Both the position numbers and the translations under genes were made by a program. Under the pieces are notes generated by a model. That model was not told where the DNA came from. It saw only the letters and a list, made by a program, of their open reading frames with translations, and searched no databases. Shown piece by piece: positions 1 to 6,960 of a stretch of 10,016 bases of DNA (position 1 is its first letter; the number at the start of each line of letters is the position of its first letter). Source of the DNA: JAGVVZ01 sp964373165 (GTDB lineage: Archaea; Aenigmatarchaeota; Aenigmatarchaeia; CG10238-14); assembly GCA_964373165.1 (NCBI GenBank), contig CAYJTF010000031.1, positions 1 to 10,016 of the forward strand. Direction: 5' to 3'.

Positions 1-212
1 CGATCTGCAGATGCTCTGCTAATAGCGCATCCTTGGCCGTTGAATTTAATATCAACAATTTTATTTTTATCTACTTTCAATTGCATCTCAATAATATCGC
101 CGCACAGCGGATTAGCATCTCTAGAAACTATATTGGGATTTTCTAATTTTCCGAAATTCAGAGGATTTCTATAATAATCCAAAATTATTTCACCATACAT
201 GTCAGCATTCAT
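1..212 (-). CDS. sufU: SufU-type Fe-S assembly protein, N-terminal part (cut by window start)
   Basis: About 70 residues can be read from the ATG at 212, and the gene runs off the window. The start reads MNADMYGEIILDYYRNP, followed by a NPLCGD motif (Cys38) and GQGCAISRASAD (Cys63). In the family these two cysteines are metal or sulfur ligands of the U-type scaffold fold. The GCAIS.ASA wording resembles SufU more than IscU, which usually has GCGSAIASSS. SufU accepts persulfide sulfur from SufS, usually through a Zn-bound site; IscU-like proteins build the cluster themselves. The third Cys and the SufU-specific insertion lie outside the window, so the subtype is inferred. The ATG overlaps the sufS stop as ATGA (212-209), which implies translational coupling. 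AGGTG at 225-221 is a suitable ribosome binding site. It is the last visible gene of the sufDSU unit. Confidence 0.85.
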   Translation of the reverse strand, partial: MNADMYGEIILDYYRNPLNFGKLENPNIVSRDANPLCGDIIEMQLKVDKNKIVDIKFNGQGCAISRASAD

Positions 213-1432
213 AATCGGAACACCTTTGCTGCTTTATTCAGAGCGTCGATAAAATAGTCGATTTCTTCCTTTGTATTATAGATATAGAAACTAGCTCGAG
301 TAGAGGCCGCTAATTTTAATCTATTGTGTAAAGGCATCGCACAGTGGTGGCCACTTCTTGTTGCTATGCCAAAGTCGTCCAGCACCGTCGATAGATCATG
401 AGGATGAATATCACCTAGCGTAAAAGCAATAACACCACCTCTTTTATCTGCATCTAACGGTCCGTATATTTTCAGTTGTTTTATCTCACCCATTCTCTTC
501 AATGCATATTTCGTTAACTGCTTCTCATGCTCCCTTACATTTCTCATCCCTATTTTTTTCAGATAGTCAATGGCCGTTGCAAATGCTATATTATCCGCTA
601 TGCTCGGCGTGCCTGCTTCAAACCTCCACGGCAGATCATTCCATTTGGCTTCATGTAAATAAACCTCTTTTATCATTGCACTTCCTCTCATGAATGGCTG
701 CATGTTCTCTAATATTTCCTTTTTAACGAATAACGCACCCGTTCCTGTTGGTGCAAGCATTTTATGCCCTGAGAACGCAAGAAAATCGCAGTCTATTTCT
801 TTCACATCGACAGGCATGTGAGGAACTGACTGTGCTGCATCCACTAAAAGTTTAGCATCGTGATCATGTGCCATTTTTCCTATTTTTTTAATGGGGTTTA
901 TTGTTCCTACAACATTTGATACATGCACAACTGCTACGAGTTTTGTTTTATTTGTAACTAATTTATCAAATTCTTCCATTTTTAATGTGCCGTTATCATT
1001 AATATCTACAAATTTTAGTTTTACTCCTTTTTTTTGGAGCATCTGCCACGGTACTATATTTGCATGATGTTCCATCATTGTGGTGATTATTTCATCTCCT
1101 TTCTTCAGATTGTTCCACGCCCAAGAATAAAGAATAATATTCACTGCCTCGTTTGTATTTCTGACAAGAACGATTTCTTCCATTCCATCTGCATTTATAA
1201 ATTTGGCAACCTTCTCGTATGCATCTTCATACATTTGTGATGATTCTTCTGATAGCACGTAAACGCCACGATGGATATTCGCATTATGTTTCTCATAAAA
1301 ATCTTTTATTGCTTGAATAACTTGCTTAGGTTTTTGACTGGTAGCAGCGTTATCCAGATAAACCAGCTTCTTGCCATGGATTTTTCTTTTTAAAATAGGA
1401 AAATCCTTTCTTATTTTTTTTACGTCAAACAT
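209..1432 (-). CDS. sufS: Cysteine desulfurase SufS (class II)
   Basis: The 407-residue product is full length for a PLP-dependent SufS/CsdA desulfurase, which converts L-cysteine to alanine and leaves a persulfide on an active-site Cys. Visible landmarks are LDNAATSQKP (26-35), EHHAN with His123 stacking on PLP, LLVDAAQS with Asp198, SGHKMLAPTGTGA with Lys224 forming the Schiff base, and RSGHHCAMPL with catalytic Cys364. The RSGHHCAMPL wording marks the class II (SufS) rather than class I (IscS/NifS) group. The start overlaps the end of sufD by 8 bases and the stop overlaps sufU by 4, so sufD-sufS-sufU look like one translationally coupled unit. AGGG a few bases upstream of the ATG can serve as ribosome binding site. 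The neighbouring SufU-like protein is the likely sulfur acceptor. No SufE is visible. Confidence 0.96.
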   Translation of the reverse strand: MFDVKKIRKDFPILKRKIHGKKLVYLDNAATSQKPKQVIQAIKDFYEKHNANIHRGVYVLSEESSQMYEDAYEKVAKFINADGMEEIVLVRNTNEAVNIILYSWAWNNLKKGDEIITTMMEHHANIVPWQMLQKKGVKLKFVDINDNGTLKMEEFDKLVTNKTKLVAVVHVSNVVGTINPIKKIGKMAHDHDAKLLVDAAQSVPHMPVDVKEIDCDFLAFSGHKMLAPTGTGALFVKKEILENMQPFMRGSAMIKEVYLHEAKWNDLPWRFEAGTPSIADNIAFATAIDYLKKIGMRNVREHEKQLTKYALKRMGEIKQLKIYGPLDADKRGGVIAFTLGDIHPHDLSTVLDDFGIATRSGHHCAMPLHNRLKLAASTRASFYIYNTKEEIDYFIDALNKAAKVFRL

Positions 1433-2606
1433 TCATTTTCCCTTCTATTATTTTCTGTATTTTATCTCTAATATCTTCCATCGGTATTTTTTGTATTACG
1501 GGCTCAAAAAATCCTTTGACAATCAGTAGCTCGGCCTCATTTCTGCTTAATCCTCTCGATGTTAAATAGAATAACTGCTCTTCATCTATTTTGCCTATAG
1601 TAGCGCCGTGAGTGGCTCTAACGTCATTTGCTTCTATTTTCAATTCGGGGATGCTGTTTGCTAAGGCATTTTCACTTAACACTAGGATGTGATCGGCTAG
1701 ATACGAATCGGTTTTTTGAGCATCTTTTTCAACTGATATCAAACCGTGATAGACTGACGTAGCATTGTCATTCAACACGCCTTTTGTCAATATGTTGTTG
1801 GTTGTGTGGGGGACGAGATGATAGGCATTAGTTGATATATCGAAATGCTGTTTTTTAGTTCCAAAAAATACGCCGAGATTTCTTGATTGTGATCCTTCTC
1901 CATTAAGCATTGTATTTATATTCCACTTGGTTACTCTTCCTCCAAAACAACCAAAGATCCAGTTGATCGTTGCATCTCTTTCGAGAATAGCTTTCTTTGT
2001 TGAAAAATCATAAAAGTTGTCGTTCCATTCTTGTATAGAAACAAAGTCTATATGTGAATTCTCTTTTACAATTATTTCTGTTACTCCAGATTGTAGCGAT
2101 TGCTTGTCTGATGCATTGGAGGAATATTCCTCATAAAAATTAATAGATGAGTTTGGTTCTAAAATAATGAGGTTGTGAGTGAAAATAGCTGAAACGTCTT
2201 TGGTTAAAAATGCTGCTCTTATAGGAATGTCCACACTCACGCTTTCAGGCACATAAATAAATATCCCATTGTTCCAGAATGCAAAATTTAGATAATCAAA
2301 CTTCTTATCAGGCGTCACAACAGAGCCAAAATATTTCTTTACTAACTCTTCATGATTTTCTATTGCATCCCTGAGGTCTGTGATGATGACGCCGCTTTTT
2401 TTAAGTTTGTCGCTTATTTCAAACATTATCTTATTGATTGTAGAAGGATTGATTTTAGTCAAATCAAGACTTGATATATCCGTATATTTCCAATCCTCAT
2501 CCTTTATGGTTGGCATTGAAATTTGCTGAAACTTGTTCCACGCACCCATTCTTATTTCTTTCATCCATTGTGGTTCGATAATTTTATTGATTATCTCTTC
2601 GTTCAT
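1425..2606 (-). CDS. sufD: Fe-S cluster assembly protein SufD
   Basis: The 393-residue product belongs to the SufB/SufD family, which folds as a right-handed beta-helix. In the family SufD pairs with SufB in the SufBC2D complex, where a cluster forms at the subunit interface. The C-terminal family signature is clear: ATHGATIGKIDEEQLFYLTS (331-350), then RGLSRNEAELLIVKGFFEP. His333 in THGA corresponds by motif to the SufD histidine implicated in cluster formation in the E. coli protein. The EGCTAP motif of SufB is absent here (the equivalent stretch reads FYEEYSSNAS), which separates SufD from SufB. The ATG at 2606 has AGGT at 2616-2613 as ribosome binding site. It is the first gene of the sufDSU unit, far from its partners sufB and sufC, so it needs its own promoter in the A+T-rich gap 2607-2715. 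Confidence 0.94.
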   Translation of the reverse strand: MNEEIINKIIEPQWMKEIRMGAWNKFQQISMPTIKDEDWKYTDISSLDLTKINPSTINKIMFEISDKLKKSGVIITDLRDAIENHEELVKKYFGSVVTPDKKFDYLNFAFWNNGIFIYVPESVSVDIPIRAAFLTKDVSAIFTHNLIILEPNSSINFYEEYSSNASDKQSLQSGVTEIIVKENSHIDFVSIQEWNDNFYDFSTKKAILERDATINWIFGCFGGRVTKWNINTMLNGEGSQSRNLGVFFGTKKQHFDISTNAYHLVPHTTNNILTKGVLNDNATSVYHGLISVEKDAQKTDSYLADHILVLSENALANSIPELKIEANDVRATHGATIGKIDEEQLFYLTSRGLSRNEAELLIVKGFFEPVIQKIPMEDIRDKIQKIIEGKMNV

Positions 2607-2663
2607 CGAATTACCTTTTAATATAACAGGGTTATAACTTAAATAAATTTAATACTATCTCAA

Positions 2664-2671
2664 GTATATAA
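2664..2671 (+). promoter_or_regulatory. Candidate box A for the small membrane protein gene
   Basis: GTATATAA lies about 50 bases upstream of the ATG at 2716. A start of transcription about 26 bases after it would give a leader of roughly 22 bases, containing GTGATG (2703-2708). That sequence matches the archaeal anti-Shine-Dalgarno with 7 bases of spacing. The surrounding 2607-2715 gap is very A+T-rich and must also carry the sufD promoter on the other strand, so chance matches are likely. Confidence 0.35.
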
Positions 2672-2715
2672 TAGACTAAACCAAATAATAAAAATTCTGA
2701 GCGTGATGTAATATC

Positions 2716-3006
2716 ATGTTATTAGTAAAATTCATGAGTTTATTGGATTTGATAGCAGGGTTTTTCTTGATTTCAAGCACGAACATGGCGATAGTCAAAT
2801 TTTTCATCTACTATTCTTTTATAAAGGGGATAGTCTCAATAATCTCGAGTATTGCATTAGGTTACTATTATGATTGGATGGGTTTAACAGATCTGCTCAC
2901 GGGCATAGGACTGTTTTTCTTGAGTTTAGGATTTCCTTTTGCTGTGTTCAAGCTAATCGGTTATATGACTATATTAAAAGCGATTTATGCAATTTTTACT
3001 GGATGA
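2716..3006 (+). CDS. Small multi-span membrane protein, unrecognised
   Basis: The 96-residue product is strongly hydrophobic, with three or four probable membrane helices at about residues 3-20, 26-50, 57-73 and 74-93. A short loop, YYYDWMGLTD (50-59), lies between the second and third. It has few charged residues and no Cys or His cluster. I do not recognise the family and can assign no function. The ATG start has a good ribosome binding site, GTGATG at 2703-2708. The gene sits between sufD (divergent) and an unrecognised minus-strand gene (convergent), inside the interrupted suf cluster. Nothing in the sequence links it to Fe-S assembly, and it could equally be a neighbour by insertion. Confidence 0.72.
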   Translation: MLLVKFMSLLDLIAGFFLISSTNMAIVKFFIYYSFIKGIVSIISSIALGYYYDWMGLTDLLTGIGLFFLSLGFPFAVFKLIGYMTILKAIYAIFTG

Positions 3007-3035
3007 TTAAATATTGGTTGGAGAAACCGGAAAAT

Positions 3036-3365
3036 TTAGTAATCATTCTCATCCACAAGTTCTTCAGGATTATATTCTTCTTGACCGTAAATTTTTTTCC
3101 ATTTATCAGATCCAATCGGCAACAGATCTTCCAAATGAATCCATTCACCATTTACTTGCACTTCAACCATTCTGGCCCATCCATAAAGTTCCAAGCTGCA
3201 TAGATATGGTCTCAATCCAAACATGTACATAGCTCCATTGGCATATTGTTTTAGAGATACTGCTTGAAGTTCTGTTGTTGCTTCACCACTTGCATAACAT
3301 TCTGGCAGAGCATATCTATCTAATCTGTCTGCTCTAATTCTGTGCATAAGGACTTGTCTTCTCAT
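3036..3365 (-). CDS. Unrecognised 109-residue protein, Arg-rich start and acidic end
   Basis: Read from the ATG at 3365 the product has 109 residues. The N-terminal part is basic (MRRQVLMHRIRADRLDRY), the middle is aromatic (YMFGLRPYLCSLELYGWARM), and the end is acidic (EEYNPEELVDENDY). I see no catalytic motif, signal peptide or clear membrane segment. Arg outnumbers Lys 8 to 4, unlike the Lys-rich Suf proteins. An upstream in-frame ATG at 3440 would add 25 residues. I prefer 3365 because a box A-like AATATAAAA (3404-3396) lies within that extension at the right distance from 3365, and because the longer form would overlap the promoter area of the divergent radical SAM gene. No homologue is recognised, and the coding call rests on the open frame and normal protein composition. 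Confidence 0.68.
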   Translation of the reverse strand: MRRQVLMHRIRADRLDRYALPECYASGEATTELQAVSLKQYANGAMYMFGLRPYLCSLELYGWARMVEVQVNGEWIHLEDLLPIGSDKWKKIYGQEEYNPEELVDENDY

Positions 3366-3395
3366 GTCATATCCAATTAAAGAAAGACACGTTAG

Positions 3396-3404
3396 TTTTA
3401 TATT
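3396..3404 (-). promoter_or_regulatory. Candidate box A for the gene starting at 3365
   Basis: On the minus strand AATATAAAA is centred about 35 bases before the ATG at 3365. It predicts a start of transcription near 3374 and a leader of about nine bases. It is the main reason for choosing 3365 over the upstream ATG at 3440. It is an A+T-rich match without experimental support. Confidence 0.35.
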
Positions 3405-3458
3405 GTTTTTCTGTATTTGGCAAAAACTCTTAAAATCCATTGGACTTATTTATTTAAT

Positions 3459-4394
3459 ATGAATCTTTCTCTAAAAATCTTTAGCATAGCAGCTCAGTTT
3501 CCTTATATATTGCCGTATAGGGAAGGCACACCTCTAGGATGTTCTATTGATATCACTAATGCATGTAATTTACGATGTAAACACTGCTATTATTTTATGA
3601 AAGAATATCAGCAATCTGTTTTAACAGATGAGCAATGGATTGAAAAAATTAGATGGATAAAAAAAGAGCATCCAACTATAATCCACTGCACGTGGGTGGG
3701 AGGCGAACCTCTCATTCCAAATAAAAGAGAGTTGTTGGAACAAGGCATAAAAGAGTTCGTATTTAATTGGGTCGTCACTAATGGAACGTGGCCAATACCT
3801 AAGCTAGAGAACACAGCCTTTTTTGTTTCTATTGACGGCACAGAGAAATACCATGATTTTATTAGAGGCAAAGGAATTTATGAGAAAATAAAAAAGAATA
3901 TCTCAGAAAGCAGTGCGAGGATATTTATTCACGCTGTAATTAACGCTAAAAACGCGGTTTCTATTCCCGACTTGCTTGAAGAATGGCATCACAGTAATGT
4001 CAGAGGCATAATTTTCAGTTTTCATACACCCATGCCAGGAGTTAAAGATCCGTTATACATAAAGCCAAGTGAGAGAGATAAAATAGTTAATGGATTAATT
4101 GGACTGAAAAAAAAGTATAAAGATTTTATTTCTATGAGCAAGAAACATTTAGAATTGTTCTTATCTGAGAATTATAAACAAGTGATTGACGACAATGCCC
4201 GTGACAAGAAGAATTGCATGTTGAAAAAGGGAACGGTGATATCCTTTGATTCAGACGGAAGGATTAAATATCCATGCGTAATGGGGGACATGGATTGTTC
4301 GAGATGCGGCTGCACTATTCCTTATTTAGCATATGCGACATTCATAAAGAATGATTTTGAAAGCATGAAAATAATGGCTAAAACATTCTTTTGA
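3459..4394 (+). CDS. Radical SAM protein with SPASM-like C-terminal cysteines
   Basis: The 311-residue product from the ATG at 3459 has the radical SAM signature CNLRCKHC. Cys36, Cys40 and Cys43 would hold a [4Fe-4S] cluster that cleaves S-adenosylmethionine to start radical chemistry. GGEP at 81-84 is the usual SAM-binding motif, and VSIDG (about 123-127) is typical of the MoaA/PqqE/HpnH branch. The C-terminal part has Cys253, Cys273, Cys280, Cys283 and Cys285 (PCVMGDMDCSRCGC). These could hold a second cluster, as in SPASM or HpnH-like proteins. The substrate cannot be told. A TTG start at 3417 would add 14 residues, but the ATG fits the homologous start better, and CTTAAAA (3429-3435) could act as box A for a leaderless message. 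Its stop directly abuts the sufB stop from the other strand. As an Fe-S enzyme it would be a client of the surrounding SUF system. Confidence 0.9.
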   Translation: MNLSLKIFSIAAQFPYILPYREGTPLGCSIDITNACNLRCKHCYYFMKEYQQSVLTDEQWIEKIRWIKKEHPTIIHCTWVGGEPLIPNKRELLEQGIKEFVFNWVVTNGTWPIPKLENTAFFVSIDGTEKYHDFIRGKGIYEKIKKNISESSARIFIHAVINAKNAVSIPDLLEEWHHSNVRGIIFSFHTPMPGVKDPLYIKPSERDKIVNGLIGLKKKYKDFISMSKKHLELFLSENYKQVIDDNARDKKNCMLKKGTVISFDSDGRIKYPCVMGDMDCSRCGCTIPYLAYATFIKNDFESMKIMAKTFF

Positions 4395-6959
4395 TCAGCC
4401 GACAGATCCTTCCATCTCCAACTCTATCAGCCGGTTTAACTCTAACGCAAATTCCATTGGTAATTCTTTTGAGATAGGTTCGATGAAGCCACGAACAATC
4501 ATTGCCATTGCCTCAGCTTCATTAAGACCGCGTGACATGAGATAGAACAATTGCTCATCACTGACTTTACCTACGCTTGCCTCATGGCCGATGCTTACAT
4601 CCTTTTCGTTAATTTCCATGTATGGTATCGTGTCCGAAGCAGATTTGTCGTCTAATATAAGAGCATCGCATCGAACGTTGGATTTGACATTCTTGCATCC
4701 GGGATAAACTTTCAGTAATCCCCTATAGGTTGTTCTTCCCCCGTCCTTGCTGATTGATTTTGAAGTAATCGTAGATTGGGTATTAGGTGCTAGATGCACT
4801 GCCTTACCGCCGGCATCTTGATGTTGACCTTTACCGGCAAAGGCTATAGACAATATTTCTCCTTTTGCTCCTTTGCCCATAAGAAATACGCTGGGGTATT
4901 TGGACGTTATTTTTGATCCTATATTGCAGTCAACCCATTCAACCGTGGCATTCTCATAGGCAAATGCTCTTTTGGTGACGAGATTATAAACATTTGGAGA
5001 CCAGTTTTGAATGGTTGTGTATCTGACTCTTGATCCCGGCAAGGCGATGATTTCAACCACTGCAGAATGCAAAGAATCGGTTGTATAAACTGGGGCTGTG
5101 CAATTATGAACTGCTATTCCATGTGCAATATATGATTCATCATCCTCAACACTAAAATTGTAAACTTCCACATCTTTTACAATTTCTTTTTTTATGTCTT
5201 TGATTGGAACAAATGCATATTTATTAGTTATCTGTGCATAAGACGCCAATTCTTGTTTCAGCACTAACTTTCCAGCGTTGTTAACACTTTCATTTATGTT
5301 ATGATCAATAATGTTTGCAAAATTATGTAAATGAGAACCGTCTATGTATATCGCAAATGAATCGCTTCTAGGTTCTTTTTTATTCCAAACATTTATTGAT
5401 GCAAAAATATTCAATCTTAACAATAAGTCCCTCGTTTGCTCTGCAAGAACTTCTGAGATAGTATTTATTCTGAACATTCTTTTTTTGCCCCATGAATATT
5501 TGTCAATAAAGCTGCCGTCTCCTCTCCAGTAAGCTTTTATGAATTCTGCTTGTTTTTCTGGTGCTTCTAGCATAAACCATTTGGGTAATGACTTGTTTTT
5601 TGCTCCAGAGCCAAATTCCTGCTTGAAAAGTCTCGCAGCTAGTGTGCTGCAAAGTACAAGAGAAATACCACCTTTGTATTCTTCATTTTCTAAAGGCATC
5701 TTTCCAAAGAATTTTTCCAACAATTCTTTTACATCTTCTATAAACGCCTTTTCATTTTTATTGAAAGTGAATGTCAAATAATTTTCTTTAATTACAGAAC
5801 CTTCTGCCATATAGTAACCTACTAATCTGAAAAAGTCTTTGTCTGCGTCAATTTTAAACTCAATTACTTTTGGTGTATGCCTTCCTCTACCTAGTTTTAC
5901 CGAGAAAAATCTTCCGTCTTGCGATATAACTGTTCTATCAATAGGTATTGCAACATAATCACTTTTTTCTAAATTCTTTGCTTCTATCCACTCTGTCTCC
6001 CATTCAGTATTTTTATATTCTGCCTTTGTCCTTCTTACAGAGAGTATAGGATGACTCCCAGTTATTTTTATCTCGTGTCTTGTATCACCAAAATAGTTTA
6101 TTGTACACATCACTCCGTTATGTTTTCTTTTTTGAATTTTGTAAACTTTTTTATAAGAACCTGTGTGAGTAAGCACTATATCCCTCTCTTTGATGTCTTC
6201 TATATTTTTTGGTCCTGATATTGTCTTTATGGGAGCACCTTTTTTAAAACACCCCTCGGTGTAATGCACGAAGCTATTCTCTTCCGCTATTATCAGCGTT
6301 CTTTCAAATTGTCCCATGTTAGCGGCATTGATTCTAAAGTAGGCTTGTAAAGGCACGTCAACTTTAACACCTTTTGGCACAAGAACGAATGATCCGCCGG
6401 ACCAAACAGCACTGTTTAAGGCAGCAAACTTGTTATCTTCAGGCGGCACTAGAGTACCGAAATATTTTTTCACAATTTCTGGGTATTCTTTTAAGCCATC
6501 GTCCATGCCAAGAAATATAACACCTTTCTTAGCGAGATCTTCTCTGATGCTGTGATACAAATTTTCGCTTTCATACTGAGCTCCCACACCACCTAAAAAC
6601 TTTCTTTCTGCTTCAGGGATACCCAGCCTGTCAAACGTATTCTTAATCTCCTCTGGCAAATCTTCCCAACTTTTCGCTTTTTCTTCAGTCGGTTTCAAAT
6701 AATAATAAATATCATCAAAGTTTATTGTATCTAAGTTCGCCCCCCATTTTGGCATAGATTTTTTCATGAATATATCGAGAGAACGCAAACGAAAATCAGT
6801 CATCCATTTTGGCTCATTTTTCATTTCGGAGATTTTTTCTACTATTTCCCTGCTTAAGCCTTTTCTTGATTTGAATACAAAATTCTCAGGAACGTTAAAA
6901 CCATACTTGGTTGCGTAATCTGCATTTATTTGCAGAATTCCCTCCTGGTTTTTACTCAT
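4395..6959 (-). CDS. sufB: Fe-S cluster assembly scaffold SufB, interrupted by an intein
   Basis: The precursor has 854 residues. Removing residues 237-619 leaves a 471-residue SufB, a normal length. SufB is the main scaffold of the SufBC2D complex. Visible family features are the N-terminal helical part with KPEWM/KWMTDFRL-like wording (50-58), the beta-helix core, VHYTEG/CTAPVY around the splice junction (231-236 and 620-625), SNVRCDALILDD with Cys764, and GHEASVGKVSDEQLFYLMSR (791-810). By motif, Cys620 corresponds to the E. coli SufB Cys254 proposed as sulfur entry point and Cys764 to Cys405 proposed as cluster ligand; these equivalences are from memory of the family. The ATG at 6959 lies one base after the sufC stop with a strong GGAGAG site (6970-6965) inside sufC. 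It converges with the radical SAM gene with no gap. Function requires protein splicing. Confidence 0.96.
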   Translation of the reverse strand: MSKNQEGILQINADYATKYGFNVPENFVFKSRKGLSREIVEKISEMKNEPKWMTDFRLRSLDIFMKKSMPKWGANLDTINFDDIYYYLKPTEEKAKSWEDLPEEIKNTFDRLGIPEAERKFLGGVGAQYESENLYHSIREDLAKKGVIFLGMDDGLKEYPEIVKKYFGTLVPPEDNKFAALNSAVWSGGSFVLVPKGVKVDVPLQAYFRINAANMGQFERTLIIAEENSFVHYTEGCFKKGAPIKTISGPKNIEDIKERDIVLTHTGSYKKVYKIQKRKHNGVMCTINYFGDTRHEIKITGSHPILSVRRTKAEYKNTEWETEWIEAKNLEKSDYVAIPIDRTVISQDGRFFSVKLGRGRHTPKVIEFKIDADKDFFRLVGYYMAEGSVIKENYLTFTFNKNEKAFIEDVKELLEKFFGKMPLENEEYKGGISLVLCSTLAARLFKQEFGSGAKNKSLPKWFMLEAPEKQAEFIKAYWRGDGSFIDKYSWGKKRMFRINTISEVLAEQTRDLLLRLNIFASINVWNKKEPRSDSFAIYIDGSHLHNFANIIDHNINESVNNAGKLVLKQELASYAQITNKYAFVPIKDIKKEIVKDVEVYNFSVEDDESYIAHGIAVHNCTAPVYTTDSLHSAVVEIIALPGSRVRYTTIQNWSPNVYNLVTKRAFAYENATVEWVDCNIGSKITSKYPSVFLMGKGAKGEILSIAFAGKGQHQDAGGKAVHLAPNTQSTITSKSISKDGGRTTYRGLLKVYPGCKNVKSNVRCDALILDDKSASDTIPYMEINEKDVSIGHEASVGKVSDEQLFYLMSRGLNEAEAMAMIVRGFIEPISKELPMEFALELNRLIELEMEGSVG
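5103..6251 (-). mobile_element. SufB intein with LAGLIDADG homing endonuclease (383 residues)
   Basis: This in-frame insertion spans SufB residues 237-619. It starts with Cys (CFKKGAPIKTISG, splicing block A). Block B is TGSHP (300-304) with the TxxH pattern. Block F is VYNFSVEDDESYIAHG and block G is GIAVHN, followed by Cys620 of the host. The terminal His618-Asn619 and the +1 Cys are the residues needed for standard class 1 splicing. The endonuclease motifs are FRLVGYYMAEGSV (about 377-389) and FIKAYWRGDGSF (473-484). Their acidic residues Glu386 and Asp481 are both kept, so the nuclease could be active. An active nuclease would cut intein-free sufB alleles and promote homing. SufB inteins at this junction are known from mycobacteria and, as I recall, from acidophilic archaea. 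No stop or frameshift is seen. Confidence 0.95.
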
Positions 6960-6960
6960 T

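Noticed and set aside
502..1240. Plus-strand open frames at 502-693 and 1034-1240
   Set aside because: They lie opposite sufS, which is certain from its motifs. Their translations are Leu/Ser/Cys-rich without domains, as expected for antisense shadows.
2874..3232. Plus-strand open frames overlapping the end of the small membrane protein and the gene at 3036-3365
   Set aside because: They overlap better-supported genes in other frames and show no promoter, ribosome site or protein-like pattern.
3608..3871. Minus-strand open frame opposite the radical SAM gene
   Set aside because: The radical SAM reading has clear motifs; the antisense frame has none.
5344..5781. Plus-strand open frames at 5344-5532 and 5539-5781
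   Set aside because: They are antisense to the intein endonuclease domain and have no recognisable features.
4395..6959. Reading the 854-residue SufB as a gene fusion or assembly error
   Set aside because: The insert begins with Cys, ends with His-Asn before Cys, has all intein blocks, and leaves a normal SufB when removed.
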